DNA of 64,000 bases from Amycolatopsis antarctica (GCF_002262875.1 NZ_NKYE01000009.1:124001-188000), one strand, 5' to 3'; positions 29,017 through 37,397 are shown, numbered from the stretch's first letter. The notes: a model not told the origin generated them from the sequence alone. Made by a program: numbers and translations.

Positions 29017-29145
29017 GTGGCCGACACCGTTCGGATCACCAAGAGGGAGCCGACTCCGCAGGAACTGGCCGCGCTCATCGCCGTGCTGGCCCGGCTCACC
29101 GCAGGCACCCGGAGCGCGCCGGGCAGGAAGCGCCCCGCCGCATGA
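29017..29145 (+). CDS. Acyl-CoA carboxylase epsilon-type subunit (short)
   Basis: 42 residues starting at GTG 29017. VRITKREPTPQELAALIAVL matches the conserved C-terminal core of the epsilon subunits of actinomycete acyl-CoA carboxylases (typically R-G-x-P-T-x-E-E-L-A-A-L). It is shorter than most, which run ~60-90 residues. Through the frameshift in the beta gene it is read in the same frame as the surviving beta fragment, so the two would appear as one 224-aa open frame. With beta broken it is probably a passenger, but an epsilon subunit could serve another carboxylase in trans. Confidence 0.55.
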   Translation: MADTVRITKREPTPQELAALIAVLARLTAGTRSAPGRKRPAA

Positions 29146-29239
29146 CGTACAGAAGATCGTTGGCGATGCGGCTGGCTCGCAGGTCGACATCCGGAATGCG
29201 CGACTTTACCCGATCCCGGGAACGTTCGGACATAGCTAA

Positions 29240-29269
29240 TTGTCTCGTTAGAAAGCGCGCGCCTAGGTT
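29240..29269 (+). promoter_or_regulatory. Candidate promoter of the type III PKS operon
   Basis: TTGTCT (29240-29245) and TAGGTT (29264-29269) are 18 bases apart in a relatively AT-rich patch, about 70 bases before the PKS start. An imperfect operator-like CTAA-N8-TTAG overlaps the -35. This is pattern recognition only. Confidence 0.35.
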
Positions 29270-29340
29270 GATCTCGCCGCTCTGAATTCCCTGCGCCTCT
29301 TCCATGTGCGCATGGCTCGTGCTCGCGGGAGGTATTGACT

Positions 29341-30408
29341 GTGGTTGTGCTCTGTCCACCTGTGGTAGCCGTGCCTGAACACATCATCACCCAGGCCGAG
29401 ACGATAGACATAGGCCAGCGACTGTTCGCCGGGCATCCGCACTTGAAGCTGGCCACCCGAATGATCGAGAACACCGGGGTGCGCAAGCGGCATCTCATCA
29501 GGCCGGTCGATGAGACACTCCGCGACACGGATTTCGGGCACCGGAACCAGATCTTCGACCAGGAAGCCAAGACCAGAGTTCCGCCGGTCATCTTCGCCGC
29601 GTTGGACAATGCGCGCCTCACGGTCGCCGACATCGACGCGATCATCTTCGTCACTTGCAGCAGTTACTCGATGCCGTCGATGACCGCCTGGTTGATCAAC
29701 GAACTCGGCTTTCGGTCGGACACGACCCAGATACCCATCGTGCAGCTTGGCTGCGCGGCTGGTGGAGCGGCGATCAATCGCGGGTACGACTACTGTCGTG
29801 CGAACCTGGGTTCGCACGTCTTGATCGTGTCCTGCGAGTTCTGTTCTCTCCTATTCCAACCAGCCGACCAGGCGGTGGGAAATCTCCTTTCAGACGGACT
29901 TTTCGGTGACGCGATCGCTGCGGCGGTTGTCCGCGGAGACCGGGAGGTTCCCGGCCTGTTACTCCAGGCGAGGCGATCGCACCTGATTCCGCACACAGAG
30001 GATTGGATCTCCTATGAGGTCATGAGCACCGGATTTCACTTCAGGCTGTACAAGGGCGTGCCCGGCGCGTTCCGTGACGCTATGCCGGTGCTGGCCAAGT
30101 TCACGTCCGACGAAGGGCATGACCTGCCCGACCTCGACTTCTACGCGATCCATTGCGGAGGCCCGCGCATCTTGGACGCGCTGCGCGATCCCGGCGGAGT
30201 GGCTCCCGAGGCTCTCGCCATGAGCATGGCGACGCTGCAGGACTACGGGAACATCGCCTCGGCCAGCGTCTTCGACGTTCTGCGCAGGATCGTCGCCGCC
30301 GGGCCACAGCCGGGGCAGATCGGCTTGATCGCCGGATTCGGCCCGGGAATCACCATGGAACTCGCGATCGGTACCTGGCAATCCGGCCATCGCACAACGA
30401 TCTCGTGA
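29341..30408 (+). CDS. Type III polyketide synthase, RppA-like paralogue
   Basis: 355 residues. It condenses acyl-CoA and malonyl-CoA units without a carrier protein. The catalytic triad is complete: Cys138 in QLGCAAGG, His271 in AIHCGGPRIL and Asn304 in DYGNIAS. Alignment to RppA is collinear, including Cys106. The following residues are S-S-Y instead of T-G-F, a change beside the active-site cavity that could alter starter or chain length. GTG 29341 has GGGAGG 8 bases upstream; TTG 29335 is too close to that site. The MaoC gene follows after 12 bases. Family assignment is firm; product (naphthalene, pyrone or other) cannot be read from sequence. Confidence 0.93.
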   Translation: MVVLCPPVVAVPEHIITQAETIDIGQRLFAGHPHLKLATRMIENTGVRKRHLIRPVDETLRDTDFGHRNQIFDQEAKTRVPPVIFAALDNARLTVADIDAIIFVTCSSYSMPSMTAWLINELGFRSDTTQIPIVQLGCAAGGAAINRGYDYCRANLGSHVLIVSCEFCSLLFQPADQAVGNLLSDGLFGDAIAAAVVRGDREVPGLLLQARRSHLIPHTEDWISYEVMSTGFHFRLYKGVPGAFRDAMPVLAKFTSDEGHDLPDLDFYAIHCGGPRILDALRDPGGVAPEALAMSMATLQDYGNIASASVFDVLRRIVAAGPQPGQIGLIAGFGPGITMELAIGTWQSGHRTTIS

Positions 30409-30420
30409 CAGGAGCCGACT

Positions 30421-30903
30421 ATGTCCTTTGGCACTTTCTTTGACGATGTCAAGGTTGGAGAGGTCTATCGGCACTGGCCCGGTAAGACCATATCGGAATC
30501 GGAGCACCAGACGTTCTGTCTGCTGACCATGGTTCGTCATCCGATACATCTCGACGCGCACCACGCGAAATCAGCCACTCGGCTCGGCCAGCCCCTGGTC
30601 ATCGGATCTTACGTGTTCTCCCTCCTGATCGGCCTGTCCGAGTCCGACATCACCGGTAAGGCGCTCGGTCACACTGGATTTGACCGGGTACAGCATCAAG
30701 CTCCAGTTCTGCATGGGGACACGATTTATGGCGAGAGTGAGATCCTGAACAAGGAGAATCTCGTCGCCAAGGCTGATCGGGGAAAGGTGTCGGTCGAAAC
30801 GCGCGCGGTCAATCAGAATGGCGTCCTGGTCATGAGCTTCCGCCGGAACATGATCCTGGCTACGCGGGAGTATCGCGGGAAAAAGATCGGACCGATCGGG
30901 TAG
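30421..30903 (+). CDS. MaoC-like hotdog hydratase/dehydratase
   Basis: 160 residues with a single hotdog domain. The MaoC-like region reads TMVRHPIHLDAHHAKSA, with a His in the hydratase-signature area, followed by GQPLVIGSYVFSLLIGL. Family members add or remove water at the 2,3 position of acyl-CoA thioesters. The start ATG 30421 is 12 bases after the PKS stop, and the CoA-transferase alpha gene begins 25 bases downstream, so the three activities are probably used together on one CoA-linked intermediate. Substrate is not predictable. Confidence 0.85.
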   Translation: MSFGTFFDDVKVGEVYRHWPGKTISESEHQTFCLLTMVRHPIHLDAHHAKSATRLGQPLVIGSYVFSLLIGLSESDITGKALGHTGFDRVQHQAPVLHGDTIYGESEILNKENLVAKADRGKVSVETRAVNQNGVLVMSFRRNMILATREYRGKKIGPIG

Positions 30904-30928
30904 GCGTTGAGGGAGAGGGCGGGGAATA

Positions 30929-31732
30929 GTGAAATTCATGTCGGTGGCCGAGGGCGTGGAATTTCTGGTGAGCGACGGCGACACTGTGGCACTCGAAGGC
31001 TTCGTCGATCTCCTACCCATGGCCGCTGGTCACGAGATCATTCGGCAGGGAAAGCGTGACCTGACCTTGGTTCGCATGTCGATCGATCTCGTATACGACC
31101 AGCTGATCGGCGCAGGATGCGCCAGTACGCTCGTGTTCGCCTGGGGTGGAAACCCGGGCCTAGGCACATTGCACCGCTTCCGCGACGCCGTCGAGAATGA
31201 CTGGCCCGGCGCGCTCGAGATCGAGGAACACAGCGATGCCGGCATGGTGAATCGATATTCGGCGGGCGCGTCCGGCTCACCGTTCGCGATTCTGCGGAGC
31301 TACCTGGGAACAGATCTTCCGTCGCAATCAACCTCCGCGAAATTCATGACCTGCCCGTTCACCGGGGTGGAAGTCGTCGCGTTACCGGCTCTCAATCCGG
31401 ACGTGACTGTCCTGCATGCTCAGCGCGCTGACCGTGCCGGCAACGTGCAGTTCTGGGGAGTGCGAGGCGCGCAGCGCGAGGCGGCGCTGGCGGCGCGGAG
31501 GACTCTGGTGACCGTCGAGGAAGTGGTCGACAGACTGGAGCGGATGCCAGGCGACGTGGTGTTGCCGTCGTGGGCAGTCGACGTCGTCGCCGTGTCGGCC
31601 GGTGGGGCTGCGCCGTCGCACGTACCGGGCTATTACGAGCGCGACGGCGGCGCTTACACGGAGTGGGGGAGACTCAGCCGAGATCGCGCCGCCTTCGGAG
31701 CCTGGCTGACCGAATTGAAGGCAGGACGATGA
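30929..31732 (+). CDS. CoA-transferase family alpha subunit (glutaconate/IpdA-like)
   Basis: 267 residues. MSVAEGVEFLVSDGDTVALEG is followed by the fold of family I CoA-transferase alpha subunits, with NPDVTVLHAQRADRAGNVQF near 155-175, the conserved QxAD-x-x-G-N motif. Closest by appearance are glutaconate CoA-transferase and the IpdA subunit of steroid degradation, which hydrolyses a cyclic diketone CoA rather than transferring CoA. GTG 30929 is used; ATG 30938 in frame is possible. The stop overlaps the beta start (ATGA), so the subunits are made together. Confidence 0.85.
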   Translation: MKFMSVAEGVEFLVSDGDTVALEGFVDLLPMAAGHEIIRQGKRDLTLVRMSIDLVYDQLIGAGCASTLVFAWGGNPGLGTLHRFRDAVENDWPGALEIEEHSDAGMVNRYSAGASGSPFAILRSYLGTDLPSQSTSAKFMTCPFTGVEVVALPALNPDVTVLHAQRADRAGNVQFWGVRGAQREAALAARRTLVTVEEVVDRLERMPGDVVLPSWAVDVVAVSAGGAAPSHVPGYYERDGGAYTEWGRLSRDRAAFGAWLTELKAGR

Positions 31733-32481
31733 ACGACTACCGCCCGGACGAGATGATGGTCGTCGCGGCTGCGCGCCTGCTAGACGATCACAGTTCCTGC
31801 TATCTCGGCATTGGCCCAGCGACCGAGGCGGCGATGCTGGCACAGCGCACCCACGCGCCCAACTTGCGCCTGTTCTACGAATCCGGGTGTATCGACGCAG
31901 CACCCACCACGATTCCCGGCTCTATCGGGGATCCCAGTCTTCTGGCCACTGCGGATGTCGTGGTGAGCGTTCCTTTCATGCTCAACTACCTGGTATCTGC
32001 CGGTCGAATCGACGTCGGCGCCATCGGGGCTGCCCAGATCGACAAATTTGGCAACATTAACAGTTCGATTATTGGGGGCGGTTATCGACGCACCACGGTG
32101 CGACTGGCAGGCCCCGCGTCCCATCCTGAGGTCGGCTATGCGTGCGGCCGGGTCCACGTGTTAATGCGGCACAGTCCTCGGTCCTTCGTCGAAAAGGTCG
32201 ATTTCGTCACCTGTTTCGGCTACGGTTCGGGAAGGGGTGAGCGGGAACGTTGGGGAATGACCGGCGGTGGGCCGACGGCCGTGGTGACCGACCTGGGGCT
32301 GCTCAGGCCGGACCTGGCGACGGCGGAACTCACTCTTGCCGCCGTACACCCCGGGGTGGAGGTCGATGATGTCGTGGCCGCCACCGGGTGGGACCTTCGG
32401 GTCAGGCCCGACGTCGGCGTATTCGCCGCGCCGACCGAGGCTGAGCTGACAATTCTCCGAAGGCTGCGCCGAGAAACGTGA
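31729..32481 (+). CDS. CoA-transferase family beta subunit (glutaconate/IpdB-like)
   Basis: 250 residues. MMVVAAARLLDDHSSCYLGI, then LRLFYESGCIDAAP, then RIDVGAIGAAQIDKFGNINS, the G-G-A-Q-x-D-x-x-G-N-x-N type signature of beta subunits. Further on is FVTCFGYGSGRGER. The pair forms the alpha/beta heterodimer. IpdAB-like enzymes open six-membered rings. The immediate linkage to a type III PKS and a MaoC protein suggests CoA-thioester tailoring or ring cleavage in a small-molecule pathway, which is inference. It is the last gene of the operon; transposase debris follows. Confidence 0.85.
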   Translation: MNDYRPDEMMVVAAARLLDDHSSCYLGIGPATEAAMLAQRTHAPNLRLFYESGCIDAAPTTIPGSIGDPSLLATADVVVSVPFMLNYLVSAGRIDVGAIGAAQIDKFGNINSSIIGGGYRRTTVRLAGPASHPEVGYACGRVHVLMRHSPRSFVEKVDFVTCFGYGSGRGERERWGMTGGGPTAVVTDLGLLRPDLATAELTLAAVHPGVEVDDVVAATGWDLRVRPDVGVFAAPTEAELTILRRLRRET

Positions 32482-32639
32482 GTTGGGCCACCCCAATATG
32501 GCTCCAGCATGGCACTCTGTCCGATAGGACTACTGGTTCCGGCGTGTCCCGGCAGTGGACCGGCAGTGGACCGGTAAAAGAGTGGATCCACCGTCTCCTT
32601 CAGTCAGAAGTGGCGCCTGTGGAGCTGTAGCGCTGGACA

Positions 32640-32956
32640 AAAGGGATTCACAGTGGTGCCGTTGCGCATCGAAAAATGCCATTCGGGGCGATACCTTTGC
32701 TTTGTGGGTGCTCGAGCCTCTGCTTCCGCGGACGGGTCCGCGACCGCGGCATCGGTGTCCGTATTTCCTGCAAAGCGTCGAGAGCACCCGGAAACTGGGC
32801 AGGCACCGCTGGGTCATCGAGCGCACCATGGCCTGGCTGAGCGGATACCGCCATCTGACCCTGCGCTACGAACGCAAAGCCACCCATTTCCCTGCCTTCC
32901 GCACCCTCGGAGCCGCCATCACCTGCTACAAGAAACTCGCCAAACTAGCCACGTAA
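32640..32956 (+). mobile_element. Remnant of IS5-family transposase (C-terminal end)
   Basis: The last ~55 codons of a DDE transposase survive: RKLGRHRWVIERTMAWLSGY followed by RHLTLRYERKATHFPAF and ITCYKKLAKLAT, the normal end of IS5-like (IS1182/ISL2-type) enzymes. The upstream part reads as noise with frame changes. No inverted repeats or target duplications were recognised. It lies between the CoA-transferase operon and a run of broken genes. Confidence 0.75.
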
Positions 32957-33002
32957 GACGACCTCTGAGGTCGTGCAGCCAAACCCAACATGTGCTGGTA
33001 AA

Positions 33003-33215
33003 GCACGTACAGGCGGTCGGTTTCATTGCCGCCGTACAGGCCCTCCTACAGACCTATCGACAGGGCCAGGTAAGTATCCGAGGTATCGGCAGGATGGCCA
33101 GATGCCGCGCAGCGCGGCCAGGTCGCGGGGAAGGGCGTGTCCGGCAACTCCGGGGCGAGCGTGCCGTCCTCGTAGATCGCGGTGAGCGAGGCGATCCGCC
33201 AACCCTCGTCGGTCC
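33003..33215 (-). pseudogene. Decayed copy of the NTF2-like gene at 38484-39116
   Basis: In two reverse frames the sequence gives EGWRIASLTAIYEDGTLAPE and then LAALRGIWPSCRYLGYL. These correspond to DRWWIASLTAIYEDSTLTPS and LAVLRGVRPSYRYLGYYLAR of the intact gene. The DNA also aligns along most of its length (for example GCCGTACAGGCCCT versus GCCGTACAAGCCCT). Frameshifts and loss of the first two thirds make it non-functional. Confidence 0.85.
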
Positions 33216-33300
33216 GGCATGCTGAAGCAGGTAGACGCCGCACATGCGTACCAGCAGTCCGGTGACTCCTCCTCCGTCGATGGCCTTGTGCAGGCCGCTG
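33216..33300 (-). pseudogene. Fragment of a SARP regulator next to the decayed NTF2-like copy
   Basis: The reverse frame reads GLHKAIDGGGVTGLLVRM then CGVYLLQ. This matches GLRRALEEVGATGLLVRT and RGAYVLQ near residue 85-110 of the intact AfsR-type regulator at 39278-42112. Order and orientation (regulator, then NTF2-like) are the same as in the intact pair. The remnant is therefore an internally deleted duplicate of that two-gene unit. Confidence 0.75.
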
Positions 33301-33391
33301 GACCGTGCCGGGTAGCCAATGCCGCGAGCAGGATCGTTGCCTGATAGCACTCGGAACCCTTCTCGCCCGGGATCACGCCATAGCGGTCAGC

Positions 33392-34156
33392 TCAGGCGTT
33401 CACCCGAGGCCACGCACTGGACAGCGAGTCGATGAGCGCGAAGTGGCCTACGTCCGGCACCGTGACCAACGAGGGCAGGTGCGTGCGCACGTAGCGGCTC
33501 GACGTCGCGTGCGGAACCGCCTTGTCCTCCTAGCCGTACGTGATGGTGACCGCACCACCGCGTGCCGCCAGCTCCGCTGGATCGAGGTCTGGGCGTTCAT
33601 CCGGTGACGTGCCGGGGAACGCGGCGACGGCGCCGTCACCGAGATTGCATGCGTGCGCCGCTCGGAGGTCGGTAATCGGCGCCAGGGCGAGCGTTCCCCG
33701 AAGCTCGGCCGGGGGGACAACGCGACGCGACCCAGAGCGCGAGCTGCCCGCCTGCGGAGTGGCCGACCAACACGGTGCCCACGACATGGTGATCGAACAG
33801 TGCCTCCACGTCGCTCGGCACGTTCCGCATCGCCAAGCGAATGTCGTGGGTGTCGTCGTCCGGCTTGCCCGGTGTGCGCCGGTACTCGATCGATGGCACG
33901 GACCAGCCTGCTTGCCGCAGTGCGGCGGCCATCGGCTGTGTGTGCGTGCGGTCGTACCTCGGCCTCCAGAGACCCCCGTGGACCAAGAGGACGAGCGGCT
34001 TGTCCGACGACGAACCGTCCCACCAGAAGTCCGCCACGTTGGCGGGCACCGGCCCGTACCGGAGTTCCAGATCCGGGCGGGCGGCTTCGGGGCAAGCATC
34101 GAGGTGTCTTCCTCGAACGGGGGAGCCGCAACGCCATCGGTCCGGCAGGTGTCCAT
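33392..34156 (-). pseudogene. Broken alpha/beta hydrolase, kynurenine formamidase-like
   Basis: About 255 codons if repaired. Successive reverse frames give ELRYGPVPANVADFWWDG, KPLVLLVHGGLWR (oxyanion HGG), TVLVGHSAGGQLALWVAS (nucleophile Ser), LALAPITDLRAAHACN, and after an in-frame TAG at about 33528-33530, VTVPDVGHFALIDS with the catalytic His. Two compensating frameshifts and the stop codon inactivate it. The architecture fits alpha/beta-hydrolase arylformamidases. The divergent tryptophan 2,3-dioxygenase 195 bases away makes N-formylkynurenine the natural substrate of the lost enzyme; this functional link is inferred. Confidence 0.75.
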
Positions 34157-34350
34157 GCGCAGCTCGTGTCAGAGGCGTGGTGCGCGGGTGCCGCCGATCG
34201 TGCGCGGCCGGCAGCAGGCAGGAGCGGTCTGTTGCCCGAATTGCCTGCGCGCCGCGGAAACGCGGTCAAGATCGGAGCCGGCTCGGCCGACGCCACTGAT
34301 TCGCGGTGTGAGACTGCTGCCATCCGTGGCGAACGAAGGGAGGAGCCAAG

Positions 34351-35076
34351 TTGGTTGCGCTAACGAAGTCGTCGGGGGATTCGGCGGCGCTGACATACGA
34401 CTCCTATCTTCAGTTGGGCAAGGTCCTGTCGGCGCAGGCCCCGGTCGGGGACGACCCGGACGACGAACTGCATTTCATCGTCGCTCACCAGGCCATCGAG
34501 CTGTGGTTCTCCCAGGTGGTCCGGGAGGTGCGCCGGGCTCGTGACGCGATGCTCGCCGTGAGCATTGAGGACGCCGTCGTCCACCTGGAGCGCGCGACCG
34601 CCTTCGTCGACGTCGTCACCGCACAACTGGACACCCTGATGCTGTTGCCGGTCGACGTCTTTCGGCGGCTACGTCAGTACCTGGGGACGAGCAGCGGCCT
34701 GCAATCGCTGCAATTCCGGGTGATCGAGGCACTATCCGGCGGCGAGACGGGAAGTGCGCGCCGCCGGTTGCGCGTCGCGTTTCCCCGAGGTATCCCGGCG
34801 CCGGTCGAGGCTGCCTTCGCCGAGGGAAGTCTGCGCGGCGCACACGTGGCGTTACCGGCACACGTACACGAATCTGAGGCAGGCGGCCGGGTGGTCGCGG
34901 CGCTGGTTGCCTACGACAAGGCGTGGGTGGGGTGGCGGCTGCGGCACGCGCAACTCGTCATGCACATGATCGGCAGGCACGCGACCGGCACGGGCGGCAC
35001 CGATCTGCGCTATCTGACTCGGCGAGTGGAGGCTTCCTACTTCCCGCATCTGCCATCGAACAGGAAACGATCATGA
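34351..35076 (+). CDS. kynA: Tryptophan 2,3-dioxygenase
   Basis: 241 residues, somewhat shorter than the usual ~270-290. It opens the indole ring of tryptophan to N-formylkynurenine using haem. Visible motifs: EDELHFIVAHQAIELWF-type segment with active-site His46, GLQSLQFRVIEAL (substrate-binding Arg), proximal haem His199 in WRLRHAQLV, and MIGRHATGTGGTDLRYL with RVEASYFPHL at the end. It starts with TTG 34351 behind a strong GGGAGGAG. The stop overlaps the next gene (ATGA). It is first in a three-gene operon with a methyltransferase and an LLM monooxygenase, so a tryptophan-derived secondary metabolite is likely rather than catabolism alone. Confidence 0.92.
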   Translation: MVALTKSSGDSAALTYDSYLQLGKVLSAQAPVGDDPDDELHFIVAHQAIELWFSQVVREVRRARDAMLAVSIEDAVVHLERATAFVDVVTAQLDTLMLLPVDVFRRLRQYLGTSSGLQSLQFRVIEALSGGETGSARRRLRVAFPRGIPAPVEAAFAEGSLRGAHVALPAHVHESEAGGRVVAALVAYDKAWVGWRLRHAQLVMHMIGRHATGTGGTDLRYLTRRVEASYFPHLPSNRKRS

Positions 35077-36152
35077 CGACTTCCACATCCGGGCACCGGG
35101 CAACCGGTAACGATCAGGCGCGGCACATCGCGGCCGAGGAGCTGATGCAGATCACGGCGGGGTTCTGGAGCTTCAAGACGCTCGCGGCCGCGGTGGAGCT
35201 GGGGTTGTTCGCCGCGCTCCGGGACGGGAGGTGCCTGGGCCGTGCCGAGGTAGCCGCCGAGCTGGACATCCCGGATCGGCCCGCCGACATGCTGCTGGCC
35301 GCGTGCGCTTCCCTGGGGCTGCTACGCCGTGAGCGGGACGGCTTCGCCAACAGCGCACTCGCCGAGGACCTGCTGGTTCCCGGCAGGCGCCGGTACTTCG
35401 GCGACTTCGTCTTGTACGCCGACCGCCGTGAGTACCCGGCATGGCTCGGCGCGGCCGAGGCGCTGCGCACCGACCGTGCGCAGACCTGGAACCCCGACGA
35501 GCAGGAGTCCGGGTACGCGGTTGAAGACACGATGATGACCGACCTCTTCTGGAACGCCATGCATTCGCTGTCCAGCTCGACCGCCGAGGCACTGGGTGAC
35601 GTCGTCAATCTCGGTAGCCATCGCCGACTGCTGGACATCGGGGGCGGCTCCGGGGCCTACAGTCTGGAGTTGTGCCGTCGCAATCCCGGGCTCACGGCTA
35701 CGGTCTACGAACTGCCGCATGTGTGCGAGCAGACCGCCGCCCGGATCGCGGAGGCGTCCCTGGAACACCGCGTCGACACGATGCCGGGAGACTTTCGGGG
35801 GCTGGCGGCCGCGCTGCCCGTCGGCTACGACCTGCTGCTGTTGAGCATGGTGCTGCACTGCTTCGACGAGACGGCCTGCCGTGACCTGCTGCGCAAGTGC
35901 AGGCAGGCGATCGAGCCCGGCGGCACGATCATGATCTGCGAACTGCTGCTCAACGAGGACCGCAGCGGGCCGCGGCTGGCGGCGCTCATGGGGATGAACA
36001 TGGTCGTGGAATCCCAAGGCGGCCGCAACTACTCGGAACTCGACTATCGCACCTGGCTTCTCGACGCGGGCTTCGGCGACGTCGAAGTCGTCCGGTTCCA
36101 CGGCGCGGGTGCCAACGGCGTGGTCGTGGGACGGGCGGGGGCACTCCCGTGA
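35073..36152 (+). CDS. SAM-dependent methyltransferase (Methyltransf_2 type)
   Basis: 359 residues. The N-terminal dimerisation region is AGFWSFKTLAAAVELGLFAA. SAM motif I is LLDIGGGSGAYSLEL near residue 188, then TVYELPHVCE, DTMPGDF and LLSMVLHCFDE. C-terminal NYSELDYRTWLLDAGFGDVE is typical of the family. The ATG overlaps the dioxygenase stop and its own stop overlaps the next start, so translation is coupled. The family includes O- and C-methyltransferases (for example alpha-keto acid C-methyltransferases). The substrate is probably a tryptophan/kynurenine-derived intermediate, by context only. Confidence 0.88.
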   Translation: MTTSTSGHRATGNDQARHIAAEELMQITAGFWSFKTLAAAVELGLFAALRDGRCLGRAEVAAELDIPDRPADMLLAACASLGLLRRERDGFANSALAEDLLVPGRRRYFGDFVLYADRREYPAWLGAAEALRTDRAQTWNPDEQESGYAVEDTMMTDLFWNAMHSLSSSTAEALGDVVNLGSHRRLLDIGGGSGAYSLELCRRNPGLTATVYELPHVCEQTAARIAEASLEHRVDTMPGDFRGLAAALPVGYDLLLLSMVLHCFDETACRDLLRKCRQAIEPGGTIMICELLLNEDRSGPRLAALMGMNMVVESQGGRNYSELDYRTWLLDAGFGDVEVVRFHGAGANGVVVGRAGALP

Positions 36153-37396
36153 GGTTCGACGTCTTCTGCAGCCTGGCACAGACGCCGCGTCCAGGAGGCT
36201 TGCCGGAGCATGCGACGATCCTGCGTGAGTTCCTCGACCAGGCCATGCTGGCCGACGAACTGGGTTACGAGTGCGTGTGGGTGGCCGAGAGCCACTTCAG
36301 CAGCGAGGTGCAGAAGCGTCACCAGCACCCGGTGATCCCGCACTGGACGGGCGAGGTGGGCGTCAACACCGACATATGCCAACTGGCGCCCCGTGTGTTC
36401 GACCGGACCAGCCGGGTTGACGTGGGCTCCGCGATCCTCAACATCGTCGCAGGTGGCGGACCCGTCGTAGCGGCAGAGCGAGTGGCCACCGCGCTGGCTT
36501 GGCACGGACTGGACCCCGCCGAGCGGCGGCGCTTGCGGATCGGCTTCGCGGGTGGGCGCTTCGAGTTCATCGCCCGCACCACCGGCATCACGCCCCGCGG
36601 CGCATGGGAAGCGGCGGGGTGGCGCCAGGTCAAGCAGGCGCTGTTGTGGGAGGCGGGCGAGGTGTTCGTGCGCCTGCTTCGCGGTGAGACGCTGGCGGCG
36701 CAGGACGTTGCGGAGCGGTGGCTCGGCCATGGCGACTTCCCGGACGCGGAGGCGTTCGAGCACGTCGCGTCGCTCGCCGGAGTAGCCGGGGAACAGCGCG
36801 TGCGGGTACCGAGACGGTGGGACTTCGAGGCGACCAAGATCGTGCCTGACCGGCGTGCCGACCTGCTGCGCCTGTATGCGGGCACCCACGACGCCGGGCT
36901 GCAGACGCACCTCAACCAGTTTCGCCCGGTCCGCGCCTTCAACCTCAGCATCACCCCGCCCGCCGTGATCGAGGCGACCCACGAGCGCTTGGCTGGCGCC
37001 TACAACCTCGACGGTGGAAAGTGGCAGCGGAGTTACCTGCCGCGCACCACCTTTGTGTTTCTTGACGCGAGCGCGGGCGCGTCACGAGCCACTCGCCGGG
37101 AACGGGCCCAGCGCCACGCGCGCGAGGCGCTCGCGGCGTACTGGCAAGCCATGGAAGGCACGCTCGACGAGCGACGGGTCGCCGACGCCGTGGGCAACGC
37201 GCTAGTCGGTGCGCCGGAGGACATCGCCGAGCAGATCGTCGCACGCTTCCACCCGGACGACCGGCTCATGCTCTGGTTCGACTTCTTCCCCCGGGACGGC
37301 CGCCAGGTGCTGATCGCGATGGAGGAATTCCGGCACCGGGTGGTGCCGCTGCTAAGGGACGCCGAATTCGGCGGCCACGAGATCGCGCACGCCTGA
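36149..37396 (+). CDS. LLM-class flavin-dependent monooxygenase
   Basis: 415 residues. The bacterial luciferase-like TIM barrel starts MRFDVFCSLAQTP, with AMLADELGYECVWVAESHF, a standard family signature. VDVGSAILNIV and RIGFAGGRFEF follow. The C-terminal region, PEDIAEQIVARFHPDD, is typical of long LLM enzymes. These use reduced flavin and oxygen to hydroxylate or cleave substrates. GTG 36149 overlaps the methyltransferase stop (GTGA). Third gene of the tryptophan dioxygenase operon; substrate unknown. Confidence 0.88.
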   Translation: MRFDVFCSLAQTPRPGGLPEHATILREFLDQAMLADELGYECVWVAESHFSSEVQKRHQHPVIPHWTGEVGVNTDICQLAPRVFDRTSRVDVGSAILNIVAGGGPVVAAERVATALAWHGLDPAERRRLRIGFAGGRFEFIARTTGITPRGAWEAAGWRQVKQALLWEAGEVFVRLLRGETLAAQDVAERWLGHGDFPDAEAFEHVASLAGVAGEQRVRVPRRWDFEATKIVPDRRADLLRLYAGTHDAGLQTHLNQFRPVRAFNLSITPPAVIEATHERLAGAYNLDGGKWQRSYLPRTTFVFLDASAGASRATRRERAQRHAREALAAYWQAMEGTLDERRVADAVGNALVGAPEDIAEQIVARFHPDDRLMLWFDFFPRDGRQVLIAMEEFRHRVVPLLRDAEFGGHEIAHA

Positions 37397-37397
37397 C

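Noticed and set aside
33540..34544. 334-codon plus-strand frame before the tryptophan dioxygenase
   Set aside because: It is antisense to the hydrolase remnant; the dioxygenase is read in a different frame with its own ribosome binding site.
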